A DNA stretch of 64,000 nucleotides from an uncultured bacterium (GCA_903870275.1 CAIQCK010000114.1:1-64000); one strand, 5' to 3'. Positions 54,163 through 63,609 are shown, numbered from the stretch's first letter. Notes: generated by a model not told the origin, from the letters alone. Made by a program: numbers and translations.

Positions 54163-54651
54163 TCACAGCCTGTCCAGGGTGTGAGCCTTCTTGGCCGAGA
54201 CATTGAGGTCTTTGACGATCTTGTCCAATTCCTCGTCGCCAATGTCCAGGTCAATGACGAGCTTGCCGTCGCGGATCGGGCCGCGGATCGCCGCCGCAGC
54301 CGCGGGGACGGCATTGATCGTCAGCACGTAAAGATCGCCCTTATGCTCGACCGTGAACTTTTCAATGGCGCGCGCGCCATGGGGATCGAACTGCAGCACG
54401 AGCTGTTTGCGCGTCGCGCCTTTCAAGGCGACAGCGGTTTGCAGGTCGTATTCGGACAGCTCCGACACGGGGTTGATGCTCACGTTCATCGGCGGGTTGC
54501 GGATGACAACAACCTTGCGATGCTCTTCGGGCAGTTGATCGGAGACCTGCACATAGACGCGCAGCGAGGCGCCCCCCTCTTCTTTGCAGCCGGGCGCAAA
54601 CCAACAAATTGCCAACGCCATCATCGAACTAAAAATCGTGCTTCGTTTCAT
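54163..54651 (-). CDS. Putative lipoprotein of unknown function
   Basis: 162 residues from ATG 54651: a signal (MKRSTIFSSMMALAICWFA) and lipobox-like APGC with acylated Cys21, then a beta-rich mature part (LRVYVQVSDQLPEEHRKVVVIRNPPMNVSINPVSEL) ending in an acidic helix. The upstream reading contains no signal peptide and was rejected. It is divergent from the TPR membrane gene. Not recognised beyond that. Confidence 0.6.
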   Translation of the reverse strand: MKRSTIFSSMMALAICWFAPGCKEEGGASLRVYVQVSDQLPEEHRKVVVIRNPPMNVSINPVSELSEYDLQTAVALKGATRKQLVLQFDPHGARAIEKFTVEHKGDLYVLTINAVPAAAAAIRGPIRDGKLVIDLDIGDEELDKIVKDLNVSAKKAHTLDRL

Positions 54652-54759
54652 ATAATCCACATCCAGTAAAACCCACAGTCTGTCTTCCGGGACGAGTTTA
54701 CCGCAAAACATCGCCGCAAGACAAGCGCAAGGGTTGCACTTCGCCTGCCGGCGTCTATA

Positions 54760-57252
54760 ATGACTGCACTTTTTATCCATACGGCATCAACGGACAAGAT
54801 TATCGTGGTCGAGCCAACATCACCTGAAACTCCACCGGAAAGCAGCCTGCCAGCGCCCCCGGCGACGCCGGAGGCGGCACCCGGCCCCGAACGGGGCGCG
54901 ACGCCCATCGAAGCGGCGCGGATGGCGCTGTCCGCCAGCGCGCTGCCCGGCCGACCATGGGGATTGCCGAAATTGACGGCGCGGTATGACGCGCTATTGA
55001 TCGCGCTGATTTTGGTGACGGCCCTGCTGGCTTACGTGAACATGTTCTCCGGCGAACTTGTCCTCGACACGCGTTCGATGGTGCAAGGCGATCCGCGCAT
55101 TCGCGACCTCGATCACATCGACGACATCTTCGGCAAGAACTACGGTTTTCCGCTCGTCACCAACGACGGTCTCTACCGTCCGCTGACCACGCTCTCGTTT
55201 TTGTTCAATTACACCATCCTCGGCAACGCCACCAACCCCATCGGCTATCACACGGTGAACTGGGCGCTGCACGTGCTTAACGCGGTGCTCGTGTTCTATC
55301 TGGTGACGGTGGTCTTCCGCTCGACGCGCGCGGGGTTCGCGGCGGGGTTGCTGTTCGCCTGTCAACCCGCCAACACGGAAGCGGTCACCTACACCCTGGG
55401 CCGGGCCGATCTGCTCGCGACGGCGCTGGTGTTGCTGGGGTTGTTCGCACACCTCGGCCACGTGGCGTCGGCCGGCCGCGTCGGTTTGCAAAGGCTGCTG
55501 CGGCTGGCGCTATGGTTGCTGTTTTTTCTCGCGTTGCTGGCCAAGGAAAGCGCGGCCGTCCTGCTGCCGCTGGTGGCGCTGTTTGACTGGCTTTTCGATT
55601 GGCGGCGACACACCGGCCGGCCGAGCCGCGATTTTTGGGAAAACTGTTTGAGAAAATTCCGCAGCAACTACCTGTGGATGCTCCTGATCTGGCTCGGCTA
55701 TCTGGGCATGCGCGCGGTGGTGTTGCTGCGGCTGGAGCCGAAGTTCGTCAGCTTCCTGGACAATCCGCTCGTCGAGTCGAACATTGCCGACCGGCTCCTG
55801 ACGGCGTGCAAGTTGACGGGCAGAGCGGCCAGCCTGCTGGTGTTTCCGCAATGGCTCAGCGCCGATTACTCCTTCAGCCAGATTGTTCCCGTGAGCACCG
55901 GATTTCATCGCGTGGACGACTGGCTCGGCGTGCTGGCGTTGCTGGCGGTCCTGGGAACGATCTACGCGGCCTGGCGATTTCACCGGCAATGGCGCGCGCT
56001 GTCGTTCTGGGTCGGCTGGTTTCTGCTGGCGCTCGCATCGAACTTCGGGGTGTTCAGCGCGGGCGATGTCATTTTTTCGGAACGGTGGCTCTACCTGCCC
56101 AGCGTCAGCATGTGCGCGCTGATTGGCGTGGTGATTCATCTGGTGACGCGCAGCATCATCGCGCCATGGTGGGCCTACAAAGGGGAACTGCCCGCGTTCG
56201 CCGACTGCTCTGAAACGATCCTGTTAAACGATCATCTGGATTTGCCTTATCAGCACCGGCTCGCCATCCGAAAACGCCTCGGCTGGGCGTCCTACGTCGC
56301 GGCCATCGCGATGATCGCCACGGTGTTCACCCTGCGCGCGTTCTGGCGGACCAGCGAGTGGAAAAACGATTTCTCGATCTGGCAGGCGGCCACGATGACC
56401 TGCCCGGACAGCGCCAAAGCTCGCAAACAATTCGCCTTCGCCCTGTCGCAAAGCGCACCGGACGGCTCGCGCATTGACGAGTCCATCACCGAAGTCGAAA
56501 AGGCGCTGGTGATTTATCCCGACTACGAGGAAGCCCGCGCGCAACTCGGCCATTACCGCGGCGTGAAAGCGGACCTGCGCGCCGCCCCTGAACGCGCCGC
56601 CGGCCGGCCTCTGTCGCCGGAAACACGCGCGCTTTACGCCAAGGCCGCCGAAGCGCTGCAACGCGCCACCGACCTGGATCGCAAGGCGTCCGAGGTCCGC
56701 CTGCAACGCCTGCGCAGCCGCGCGTGGGCCGCCGACCTCAAGCTCACGCTGGGCAACCCTCTCATTTACCTCGACCTCGGCACCGTGTATTCCCAACTCG
56801 GTGCTTTTCCCAAAGCGCTCGAAGCGTTCAGCTACGCCGCCCGGATTTCTCCCGGCGAGCCGGTCGCCCACGAAGGCATCGGCGAAGCGCTGGCCAACCT
56901 GGGCCGGATGGAAGATTCGGCCATCGAGTTGATCCAGGCCCTCATGCTCGCACCCAATCGAGGCCAGACCTGGCGCGCGCTGGAAATCGTCTACAAGAAA
57001 CTCGCTCCCACGGAACAGGCTGTCGCCCGCGATCCCTCGGGCCATCTGCATCTAAACAATTCCGTCGCCCTTGTGCAGGGACACATTGAACGGGCGATTC
57101 GTTCGCTGGTGCAGGCGTTGCAGGACGCCAACCAGCGGGAACTGGCGCGCAAGCTCGCGGAAATTGCCGTGGATCAGTACGGCATGGCCCAAGCCGACTT
57201 TGGCGACCTGGTGCGGCGCGGAGTGGTCCGCGAAAAAGTCCTCGTCCGCTGA
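54760..57252 (+). CDS. Membrane TPR protein resembling TMTC / GT-C O-mannosyltransferases
   Basis: An 830-residue protein. A Pro/Ala-rich N-terminal stretch leads to about ten membrane helices (roughly 75-540), then a C-terminal TPR array (about 550-830, e.g. LGTVYSQLGAFPKALEAFSYAA). DGLYRPLTTLSFLFNY and GYHTVNWALHVLNAVLVFYL, followed by FACQPANTEAVTY, match the conserved lumenal loops of TMTC-type and bacterial GT-C transferase proteins. The expected acidic catalytic residue is plausible in the D-R loop (LDTRSMVQGDPRI). It would transfer a sugar from a lipid donor at the periplasmic face. It ends 7 bp from accD, convergent. Confidence 0.8.
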   Translation: MTALFIHTASTDKIIVVEPTSPETPPESSLPAPPATPEAAPGPERGATPIEAARMALSASALPGRPWGLPKLTARYDALLIALILVTALLAYVNMFSGELVLDTRSMVQGDPRIRDLDHIDDIFGKNYGFPLVTNDGLYRPLTTLSFLFNYTILGNATNPIGYHTVNWALHVLNAVLVFYLVTVVFRSTRAGFAAGLLFACQPANTEAVTYTLGRADLLATALVLLGLFAHLGHVASAGRVGLQRLLRLALWLLFFLALLAKESAAVLLPLVALFDWLFDWRRHTGRPSRDFWENCLRKFRSNYLWMLLIWLGYLGMRAVVLLRLEPKFVSFLDNPLVESNIADRLLTACKLTGRAASLLVFPQWLSADYSFSQIVPVSTGFHRVDDWLGVLALLAVLGTIYAAWRFHRQWRALSFWVGWFLLALASNFGVFSAGDVIFSERWLYLPSVSMCALIGVVIHLVTRSIIAPWWAYKGELPAFADCSETILLNDHLDLPYQHRLAIRKRLGWASYVAAIAMIATVFTLRAFWRTSEWKNDFSIWQAATMTCPDSAKARKQFAFALSQSAPDGSRIDESITEVEKALVIYPDYEEARAQLGHYRGVKADLRAAPERAAGRPLSPETRALYAKAAEALQRATDLDRKASEVRLQRLRSRAWAADLKLTLGNPLIYLDLGTVYSQLGAFPKALEAFSYAARISPGEPVAHEGIGEALANLGRMEDSAIELIQALMLAPNRGQTWRALEIVYKKLAPTEQAVARDPSGHLHLNNSVALVQGHIERAIRSLVQALQDANQRELARKLAEIAVDQYGMAQADFGDLVRRGVVREKVLVR

Positions 57253-57259
57253 CGCCCCG

Positions 57260-58111
57260 TCAGACAGTGGCCGCCGGCAACAGGTAATCCATCGTTTTCA
57301 CCAGCGTTTCCTTGAGTTGCTTGCGGTGGACCACGAGGTCCACCAGCCCGCGTTCCAGCAAGAATTCCGCGGTCTGAAACCCCTGCGGCAGTTCCGATTG
57401 CGTCGTGTCCTTGATCACGCGCGGCCCGGCAAATCCGATCAGCGCGCCCGGCTCCGCCACAATAACGTCGCCGAGGCTGGCAAAGCTCGCCATGACGCCC
57501 GCATAGGTCGGGTTCGTCAGCACGCTCACGTAAGGCAGCCGTGCCTGCGCGTGGCGCGACAACGCTGCCGAGGTCTTCGCCATCTGCATCAGCGACAGCA
57601 TTCCCTCATACATCCGCGCCCCGCCGGACGCGCTGACGACGATGCACGAGATCCGTTCCTTGGTGCTTCGCTCGATGATCCGTGTGATTTTCTCGCCGAC
57701 CACCGACCCCATGCTCGCGCCGAGGAACCGAAAATCCATCACCGCCAGCCCGACGCGGTGCGGTCCCATCGAGCCGACGCCGGTGATCACAGCATCCTTC
57801 AAGCCGGTTTCCTGGCGATTCTGTTTGAGTTTGTCGGCATAAGCGGAGACGCCGGTGAACTTCAGCGCGTCCACCGAAATCATCTCGCTGTCCGCTTCCT
57901 GAAAACTGCCCTGCTCCACCAGCGACGCGATCCGTTGCCACGCGCCGAGCGGGAAATGGAAGCCGCACTTCGGACAAATCCGCAGGTTCTGGTCCAACTC
58001 CCGCGTATAAATCGCCTCGCCACAGGACTTGCACTTGGTCCACAGCCCGTGCGGTATCTCCACGCGCTTCGCTGGCGCTTTCGGAACTTTTGATTTCTTG
58101 ACCTCAACCAT
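57260..58111 (-). CDS. accD: Acetyl-CoA carboxylase carboxyltransferase subunit beta
   Basis: 283 residues from ATG 58111, which has GGAGAAG upstream. The N-terminal zinc ribbon is WTKCKSCGEAIY...RICPKCGFHF (two C-x2-C pairs). The crotonase-like core has VVSASGGARMYEGM and GFAGPRVIKDTTQSELP. With AccA it moves the carboxyl group from biotin to acetyl-CoA, the first committed step of fatty-acid synthesis. accA starts 5.5 kb away on the other strand. Confidence 0.96.
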   Translation of the reverse strand: MVEVKKSKVPKAPAKRVEIPHGLWTKCKSCGEAIYTRELDQNLRICPKCGFHFPLGAWQRIASLVEQGSFQEADSEMISVDALKFTGVSAYADKLKQNRQETGLKDAVITGVGSMGPHRVGLAVMDFRFLGASMGSVVGEKITRIIERSTKERISCIVVSASGGARMYEGMLSLMQMAKTSAALSRHAQARLPYVSVLTNPTYAGVMASFASLGDVIVAEPGALIGFAGPRVIKDTTQSELPQGFQTAEFLLERGLVDLVVHRKQLKETLVKTMDYLLPAATV

Positions 58112-58137
58112 AAATTCTTCTCCGGCGTCGCGCCGGC

Positions 58138-58869
58138 TCAACCGCGGCCCACCGTCAGCACCATTACCGACTCGGCGCCCGCAGAGCGCAGCACCCTAGC
58201 ACACTCGTTCGTCGTCGCTCCAGTGGTAAATACGTCGTCCACCACCACGACCCGGCTTTTCATAAAAACCTCCGGCCGCCGCGCCGCGAACGCGCCGCGC
58301 ACGTTTTGGGCGCGCTCGGCCGCGTTGAGAAACGCCTGCGTCGCCGTGTCGCGAATTCGCCGCAGGTTGTTGGCGATCATATTCGCCGACAGCGTCCGCG
58401 CCAGCCGCCGCGCAAACCATTCCGCCTGGTTGAACTGCCGCTCCCGCGCCCGCGCCGGAAAGAGCGGCACCGGCACCACGCAATCCACCTTGGCCCATTC
58501 GATCCGCTCCCGCGCCGCGGCGACGAACAATTCCGCCAATTCCGGCCCCAGCCAGAGCGCGCCGTTGTATTTGAACCGGTGAATGCACTCGCGCGCCACG
58601 CCCGTCAGCCGGCAGGCGCAAACAGCCTTCTCAAAATGAAAAACCTTGTCCGCGCAGTGCGAGCACCGGACCGGCTCGCCGGCCTGGCCGGCAAACGGCA
58701 GACTGCACCGCTCGCAAAACGGCCGCGGCAACGGCCGCAGTTCCTCGCGGCACTTGCCGCAAAGCGCGCTGCGGCTCCCCGGCTCGCGCGTCGCCTTGCA
58801 GACCGCGCAATCAGCCGGGTAAACCAGTTCCAGTGCGACCTTCGCCCATTCTTGGATTGCGCCGAGCAT
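58138..58869 (-). CDS. ComF family protein (phosphoribosyltransferase-like)
   Basis: 243 residues from ATG 58869. The N-terminal Cys-rich zinc region is CAVC, CGKC, CERC and CSHC. The PRPP-binding motif is VVVVDDVFTTGATTNECARVL near the C-terminus, and VDCVVPVPLFPARARERQFNQAEWFA is the ComF signature. In naturally competent bacteria ComF takes part in DNA uptake; in others its role is unclear. It overlaps the CPBP gene end by 59 bp, which makes co-transcription likely. Confidence 0.92.
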   Translation of the reverse strand: MLGAIQEWAKVALELVYPADCAVCKATREPGSRSALCGKCREELRPLPRPFCERCSLPFAGQAGEPVRCSHCADKVFHFEKAVCACRLTGVARECIHRFKYNGALWLGPELAELFVAAARERIEWAKVDCVVPVPLFPARARERQFNQAEWFARRLARTLSANMIANNLRRIRDTATQAFLNAAERAQNVRGAFAARRPEVFMKSRVVVVDDVFTTGATTNECARVLRSAGAESVMVLTVGRG

Positions 58870-59755
58870 AAAACCTCGCGATGCACCCTTCAAAACCCGC
58901 CAGCGCCAGCCACAACAACGCCAGCACCGGCCACGCGGCCGCGCCGTTCACAAATGTGAACGCGCCCGACCCAAACAGCCAGTTCAACTCCTCGCCGCCG
59001 CCATGCGTCACCGCCAGCATGATCCGCAGCGCCGCCACCGCGCCCGCGTGAACGCCGATCGACAGGAACAGCGACCCCGACTTCACGTAACACCACGCCA
59101 GCAGCGTTCCCAGTCCCGTCAACGACACCAGCGCCGGCAACACGCCCGCCATCTCCTTCGGCGGCGCGCTCCAGAAATGCAGCGCCGCGTAAATCAAACT
59201 GCTGGCCCACAGCGCCCGCGCCACGCCCCAGTCACGCCGCAGCGCGCCAAAGATCACGCCGCGGAAAAACAACTCCTCAAAAATCCCGACCGCCGCGCCC
59301 ACCGCCACCGGCCTCGCCGCCTCCGACCATGTGAAGCCCTCCCACACCCGGTTGCCTGTCAACACCGCCGCCCATCCGACCAGCATCACCGCGGCAAACG
59401 ACAGGACCCATCCGCCCCCCACCCTCGCCGCCGCCGGCACGAGCGGCGACCGCAAGCCCAGCCGCTCCCAACCCGCCATGCCCAGCGCCCGCAGCAGCGG
59501 CCACAAGCCCGCCACCGCCACAATCATCACGCACCGCCGGAAAAATTTCCCCCACGGTTTATGGATGAACCAGCCAAAGTGCTCGCAAATCCCTTCCACC
59601 GGGAACGACAACACCAGCGCGACCGCCAGCACCGTCAGCGTATAGATCCCGAGCAAGCGCAACGTTTTCACTTTTGCCGATTCTCCCGTCGCCGTTGCCG
59701 ATTGCAAGCGAGAATCCATCCCTGAAATCAAATCCATTTTTCCATCCACGTTCAT
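58811..59755 (-). CDS. CPBP family intramembrane glutamic protease
   Basis: About 314 residues from ATG 59755; ATG 59737 and 59719 are alternatives. There are about eight membrane helices. Motif 1 is FEELFFRG (about residue 160), the paired Glu with Arg; motif 2 is LHFW; and the third conserved His is in SIGVHAGAV. CPBP proteases, formerly CAAX-protease-like, cleave inside membranes or act in bacteriocin immunity; the substrate is unknown. The tail is basic and Gly-rich. Confidence 0.85.
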   Translation of the reverse strand: MNVDGKMDLISGMDSRLQSATATGESAKVKTLRLLGIYTLTVLAVALVLSFPVEGICEHFGWFIHKPWGKFFRRCVMIVAVAGLWPLLRALGMAGWERLGLRSPLVPAAARVGGGWVLSFAAVMLVGWAAVLTGNRVWEGFTWSEAARPVAVGAAVGIFEELFFRGVIFGALRRDWGVARALWASSLIYAALHFWSAPPKEMAGVLPALVSLTGLGTLLAWCYVKSGSLFLSIGVHAGAVAALRIMLAVTHGGGEELNWLFGSGAFTFVNGAAAWPVLALLWLALAGFEGCIARFYARRNPRMGEGRTGTGLPG

Positions 59756-59865
59756 TTTTCCGTCTGTTCCATTGCTTAGGCTGCCTGCGACGCTTCTCCG
59801 CGCCGTCCTCTGCGCCGTTGACCGGCAACCCGTTCCGGAAGTCTCCGCAAAAGCCATTGGCCACA

Positions 59866-59939
59866 CTGTAGCGGCGGTCTCTGACCGCCGAATCGTGTCG
59901 GTTCCACGATCATTCGGCGGTCAGAGACCGCCGCTACAG
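59866..59939. repeat. REPIN-like element with 28-bp perfect arms
   Basis: ctgtagcggcggtctctgac... (59866-59893) is the exact reverse complement of 59912-59939, with an 18-nt loop. Each arm also contains the shorter palindrome cggcggtctctgaccgccg. Confidence 0.9.
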
Positions 59940-60170
59940 GGCTATTGCAAAGATTTCGTTCTGAAGTTCCCGCTTTAGACTGCTTTGAATCCCTGGTATT
60001 CAGGGCGCCGACCGCCAAAATCCTGTTTTTCTGCGCCGTCACAAAATCCCGGCTTTGCCGGCAAAGCCGCAACCACAAGCGGGGCGCTGACAGCGCGGTG
60101 GCGGCTTGAGAACGCCATTGGGAATGCGCGATCCTTCGACATTGTGGTAACCGGTGAAACACCGATGGGC

Positions 60171-60325
60171 GGGGCTGAATCATTTGGGTTCGTTTGGTAA
60201 AAAAGCCTTTTTGATTTGCCCTCCCTTGGACAGCGAATATCCATTTTCCTTGGGGAAAACGACGTTTTTCAATTTTGATCGGGGTCATCATATGGGTTCG
60301 TTTTGAAAAACAGCCCCTTATGATT
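60171..60325 (+). repeat. Pair of direct repeats
   Basis: 60171-60216 (ggggctgaatcatttgggtt...) and 60281-60325 (ggggtcatcatatgggttcg...) share ggg-tcat--t-tgggttcgttt, an A-run, then agcc and ttgatt. On the other strand they translate with TKRTQM or SKRTHM strings. I recognise this as a repeat type common in Verrucomicrobia and Planctomycetes (inference from memory). Confidence 0.6.
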
Positions 60326-60736
60326 GAAGGGGAGAATGATCGCCCGGCCACCGCCCACCGCCGCCCATGTGGGGGGCCTTTTCGCCACTTTCGCCGGCCT
60401 GGATGCGACGTGCCCGCCAGACCGGCCACAATCCGCTCCACCCAGGTCCGGCGGCTGGATGCCATTGGGGGCGTTTCCGTGCAATCCGTGGCTTGCTTCC
60501 GGTTGCCCTTTGGGGTTTCCGACGGGACTGCCTCTGCTTGCATGACCGCAGGCTTCATAGCAAGGCACAGAATATAGAGAATTTACAATCATGTCAAGCG
60601 AAATTTACTATTATTTTCGCAGGGCTGGCCTAGCGGATGGAGCGCTCCACGGGCTCGGGTGGTAGGCGGCGCGACGGCGAGACGATAAAGATGGAGCGGG
60701 CGCTCCGCGCACGTTATCCTTCGAACCATCCTGATT

Positions 60737-62281
60737 ATGAAAACGCTCCGCAATCTTTTGCCAAACGGGTTGACGCTTCGGTTCAGAAGCCTGGTGTTAC
60801 CTTTTCTTGTTATTGCCGTTTGCAAAGTCACAGACGTCGCGGCGAAAGACCATGCTGCGCTGTCGCATGACGATTTTTATTGGATCGGCGAACAAAACAA
60901 GGCCTCGATCATCATGTTGGCTGAGCAGGGCATCGTGACGAAGGCTCTCGCCGCGAAAATTGCCCAGTCGGTGACGCAGGTGATTGCCGAGGGCGCAAAG
61001 GCCGGCGCGGCACGCCCCACAGATTATCTCAAGATCGAGAAGGCGATGATCAAAATCGCCAGCCCTGAGGTGTCGCGCATTCATTCCGGACGCTCGCGAC
61101 AAGATCTGGGGCAGACTACGCGGCGTTGCCACTTGCGCGATGCGGTGCTCGCCACCTTCGATCAATTCATCAAGGCCCGCGAAACTCTGCTGAAGATGGC
61201 CGAACTCGATGCCAATACCATCCTGCCTTTCTACACTCATAATGTGCAGGCTCAGCCCACCACACTCGGCCACTACCTCGGTGGCTATCTCGAAGCGCTG
61301 AGTCGTGAATCGGACCGTTACCAACAAGCGTGGGCGCGACTCAATCTCTCACCGCTCGGCGGCGCTGCCGGGGGCACCTCCAGTTTTCCCATCAACCGCC
61401 AGCGGCTCGCGGAACTGATGGGCTTTGATGGTCTCGTGGTAAATTCTTTCGATTCAGGCCATATCTCGATTCAGGATGTGGGTGTCGAGTTCTCCAGCAT
61501 TGCGGTGTCTGGCGCACTGACGCTGAGCATGTTTGCGGCTGATTTGACCGTCCAATACGCCAATCCGACTCCGTGGTTCCGTTTCGCCGAAGAACGAACC
61601 GGCGGCAGCAGTATCATGCCGCAAAAGCGCAACCCATATCTCCTGGAGCTGTTTCATGAACACACCAGTCTCGTCACAGGCAAGGCCGTCACCTATTACA
61701 TAAAGTGCAATAACGTCATGTCCGGCATGAATGACTACAAAAGCGAGATGCCGTTGGAGGTCACACTGGCGTCCGGCGATCTTTACCGGGAACTTGCCAC
61801 AATGCTGAAGGCGCTGGTCTTTGATCCTGAGCGTGCGCTTCAAGAAGTGAACAGTGACTATTCGATGACAACCGAGCTGGCCGACATGTTACAGCGCGAA
61901 GCCGAGGTGCCATTCCGCGTCGGACATCATTTCGCTTCAGAACTCGTCACCTATGGTCGCAAGAACAAATTGAAACCCGCGGAGATTCCCTTCAAGGAAG
62001 CCCAGCAGCTTTTCGTGGCAGCGGCCAAAGAATTCGGGATTGAACGCTCTCTCCCGCTGACGGAAGCCCAATTCCGTCGCGCATTGACTCCGGAGAACAT
62101 GGTTCAATCGGCGAAGCCGATCGGCGGACCGCAGTCGGCTGAGGTTGCGCGGATGTTGGCGGGCGAACGCGAGCGCCTCAAAGCGGATCGCGCCTGGCTG
62201 GCCGCGACACGGGCCAAGTTGGAGGAGGCCGCGAAACAACGAGATGCCGGCGTCACACGATTGCTGGGAGCAGCGAATTAA
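60737..62281 (+). CDS. Argininosuccinate-lyase/fumarase-family lyase with N-terminal export signal
   Basis: A 514-residue protein. The first ~35 residues (MKTLRNLLPNG, then SLVLPFLVIAVCKVTDVAAKD) look like a signal peptide, which cytoplasmic ArgH never has. The lyase body follows: IHSGRSRQDLGQTTRR near residue 115 (compare IHTGRSRND in ArgH), YTHNVQAQPTT, then GGSSIMPQKRNP near 290 with the catalytic loop Ser. The C-terminal ~120 residues are longer than usual for ArgH (~460). It may act on an unusual amino-dicarboxylate in the periplasm. There is no other arginine gene nearby. Confidence 0.8.
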   Translation: MKTLRNLLPNGLTLRFRSLVLPFLVIAVCKVTDVAAKDHAALSHDDFYWIGEQNKASIIMLAEQGIVTKALAAKIAQSVTQVIAEGAKAGAARPTDYLKIEKAMIKIASPEVSRIHSGRSRQDLGQTTRRCHLRDAVLATFDQFIKARETLLKMAELDANTILPFYTHNVQAQPTTLGHYLGGYLEALSRESDRYQQAWARLNLSPLGGAAGGTSSFPINRQRLAELMGFDGLVVNSFDSGHISIQDVGVEFSSIAVSGALTLSMFAADLTVQYANPTPWFRFAEERTGGSSIMPQKRNPYLLELFHEHTSLVTGKAVTYYIKCNNVMSGMNDYKSEMPLEVTLASGDLYRELATMLKALVFDPERALQEVNSDYSMTTELADMLQREAEVPFRVGHHFASELVTYGRKNKLKPAEIPFKEAQQLFVAAAKEFGIERSLPLTEAQFRRALTPENMVQSAKPIGGPQSAEVARMLAGERERLKADRAWLAATRAKLEEAAKQRDAGVTRLLGAAN

Positions 62282-62721
62282 ATTCGCCATTCCGCCGTTG
62301 ATGTCATTGGAGCGTTTCCTGATTCCTGCCGGATGCACTGCCGGTCTGGGTGAAATGAGGAAGAATCATGGACGACGACGCGGGACGGCGTTTGCGCGGC
62401 GGCGAAGGAGGAAAGCGGTCAGCAGTCAGCGATCAGTTTTCAGCCGGAGGCGAACAGCGAAGCGAATGCGGATTGCGGAGTGACGGGGCGAAGCGTCCCC
62501 GCTGAGCCGTAATCGCCCACGTTTCAAAGGCCGCGGCTCGCCGGGGACGGCTCGCCCCACCCAATGTGTGCGTGTGTCAAATTGCGCCCCGAACGTCATC
62601 AGCACAAAATCCCGGCTTGCGGGTGGCGCTGGAAAAAAGCTATCCTTCGCGCCTGTGGATCACCGTAGGCTGGCTGGCGAGGTTCGCCGGTGGGCGATGT
62701 TGCGGCGACCCGTGTCATTAA
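62282..62721. other. Intergenic region, repeat-bearing
   Basis: 440 bp between the lyase and the L,D-transpeptidase. It contains the inverted repeat 62485-62561, and the 62410-62450 stretch is low-complexity (agcagtcagcgatcag style). No supported gene. The transpeptidase promoter must lie in the last ~150 bp but is not obvious. Confidence 0.55.
62485..62561. repeat. REPIN-like inverted repeat
   Basis: ggggcgaagcgtccccgctg (62485-62504, then agcc) faces ggctcgccggggacggctcg (62535-62554, then ccccacc). They are imperfect inverted copies. The right arm resembles positions 28-51 of this window. Confidence 0.6.
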
Positions 62722-63606
62722 ATGAAATCAAGCGTCAAATTTGCACTCCTGCTCGTGCTGATCGCCGCCGTGGCGTTGATCGCCTACGGCTTCGGCCGCC
62801 GGCAAAACGCCGCGCCGGGCGAATCGCCGGCCGCCACGCCGGCGGAGCAGGCTGCGGCGGCGCCCGCCAAGGCCGCAGCGTCCGCGACACCCGCGCCGGC
62901 GCAGGCCAACCGCGAGCCGTTGGAGAAGGCGCTGGCGCTGCGCGAGGCCGGCAAGCTCGCCGAGGCGCGCGAGGCGTTGCGCGACCTGCTGACGCACACC
63001 AACGACGCGCAGCTTGCCGCCGACGCCCAAAAGGCGCTTGGCGATGTGAACATGCAATTGTTGCTGACGCCCACGCCCGCGCCGGAGAAGGTGGATTACG
63101 TGGTGCAGTCCGGCGACAGCCTTGGCCGCATCGCCCGGCAGTTCAACACCACCATCGCAGTCATTCAGAAAGCCAACGGCCTGCACGAGTCCATCATCAT
63201 CCAGCCGTCGCAGCGGCTGCGGGTGACCCCGACGAAACTGGCCGTCACCGTCAGCAAGAGCCAGAACACGCTGCTCGTCAGCGATGACGGCAGGTTTTTC
63301 AAGCTCTACCGCTGCGGCACCGGCCAATACAGCACCACGCCGGTCGGCACGTTCAAGATCACCGACCGCATCGCGAACCCGCCGTGGTGGAAGGACGGCC
63401 AGACGATCCCGTTCGGCGACAAAGCCAACGTCCTGGGCAAGTATTGGCTCGCGCTCGACATCCCGCACTACGGCATCCACGGCACGTGGGAGCCGGAGAC
63501 CATCGGCCACCAGTCCAGCCAGGGTTGCATCCGGCTGATCAACGAAGACGTCGAGGAACTGTTCATCATCCTGCCGCCGGGCACGCCGGTGCAAGTGACG
63601 GAGTAA
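62722..63606 (+). CDS. LysM-domain L,D-transpeptidase (YkuD)
   Basis: A 294-residue protein. A membrane anchor/signal (about 7-23) is followed by an Ala/Pro-rich linker and a helical segment. A LysM domain lies at about 124-168 (YVVQSGDSLGRIARQFNTT). The YkuD catalytic domain lies at about 173-293, with His253 (HGTWEPETIG) and Cys269 in SSQGCIRL. It forms 3-3 crosslinks or attaches proteins to peptidoglycan in the periplasm. It starts at ATG 62722 with a weak Shine-Dalgarno. accA follows after 3 bp. Confidence 0.93.
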   Translation: MKSSVKFALLLVLIAAVALIAYGFGRRQNAAPGESPAATPAEQAAAAPAKAAASATPAPAQANREPLEKALALREAGKLAEAREALRDLLTHTNDAQLAADAQKALGDVNMQLLLTPTPAPEKVDYVVQSGDSLGRIARQFNTTIAVIQKANGLHESIIIQPSQRLRVTPTKLAVTVSKSQNTLLVSDDGRFFKLYRCGTGQYSTTPVGTFKITDRIANPPWWKDGQTIPFGDKANVLGKYWLALDIPHYGIHGTWEPETIGHQSSQGCIRLINEDVEELFIILPPGTPVQVTE

Positions 63607-63609
63607 ACC

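Larger units (their letters stand above)
59756..60736. other. Repeat-rich intergenic region, no supported gene
   Basis: Nearly 1 kb between the CPBP protease and the lyase gene. It holds one REPIN-like palindrome (59866-59939), two copies of a ~46-bp direct repeat (60171-60216, 60281-60325) and no frame with a credible start, signal or motif. Long open frames here translate to low-complexity Arg/Pro strings from the repeats. Confidence 0.6.

Noticed and set aside
59776..60558. 260-codon minus-strand open frame
   Set aside because: The translation is made of repeat-derived Arg/Pro/Ser strings running through a REPIN-like palindrome and direct repeats; no start signal or domain.
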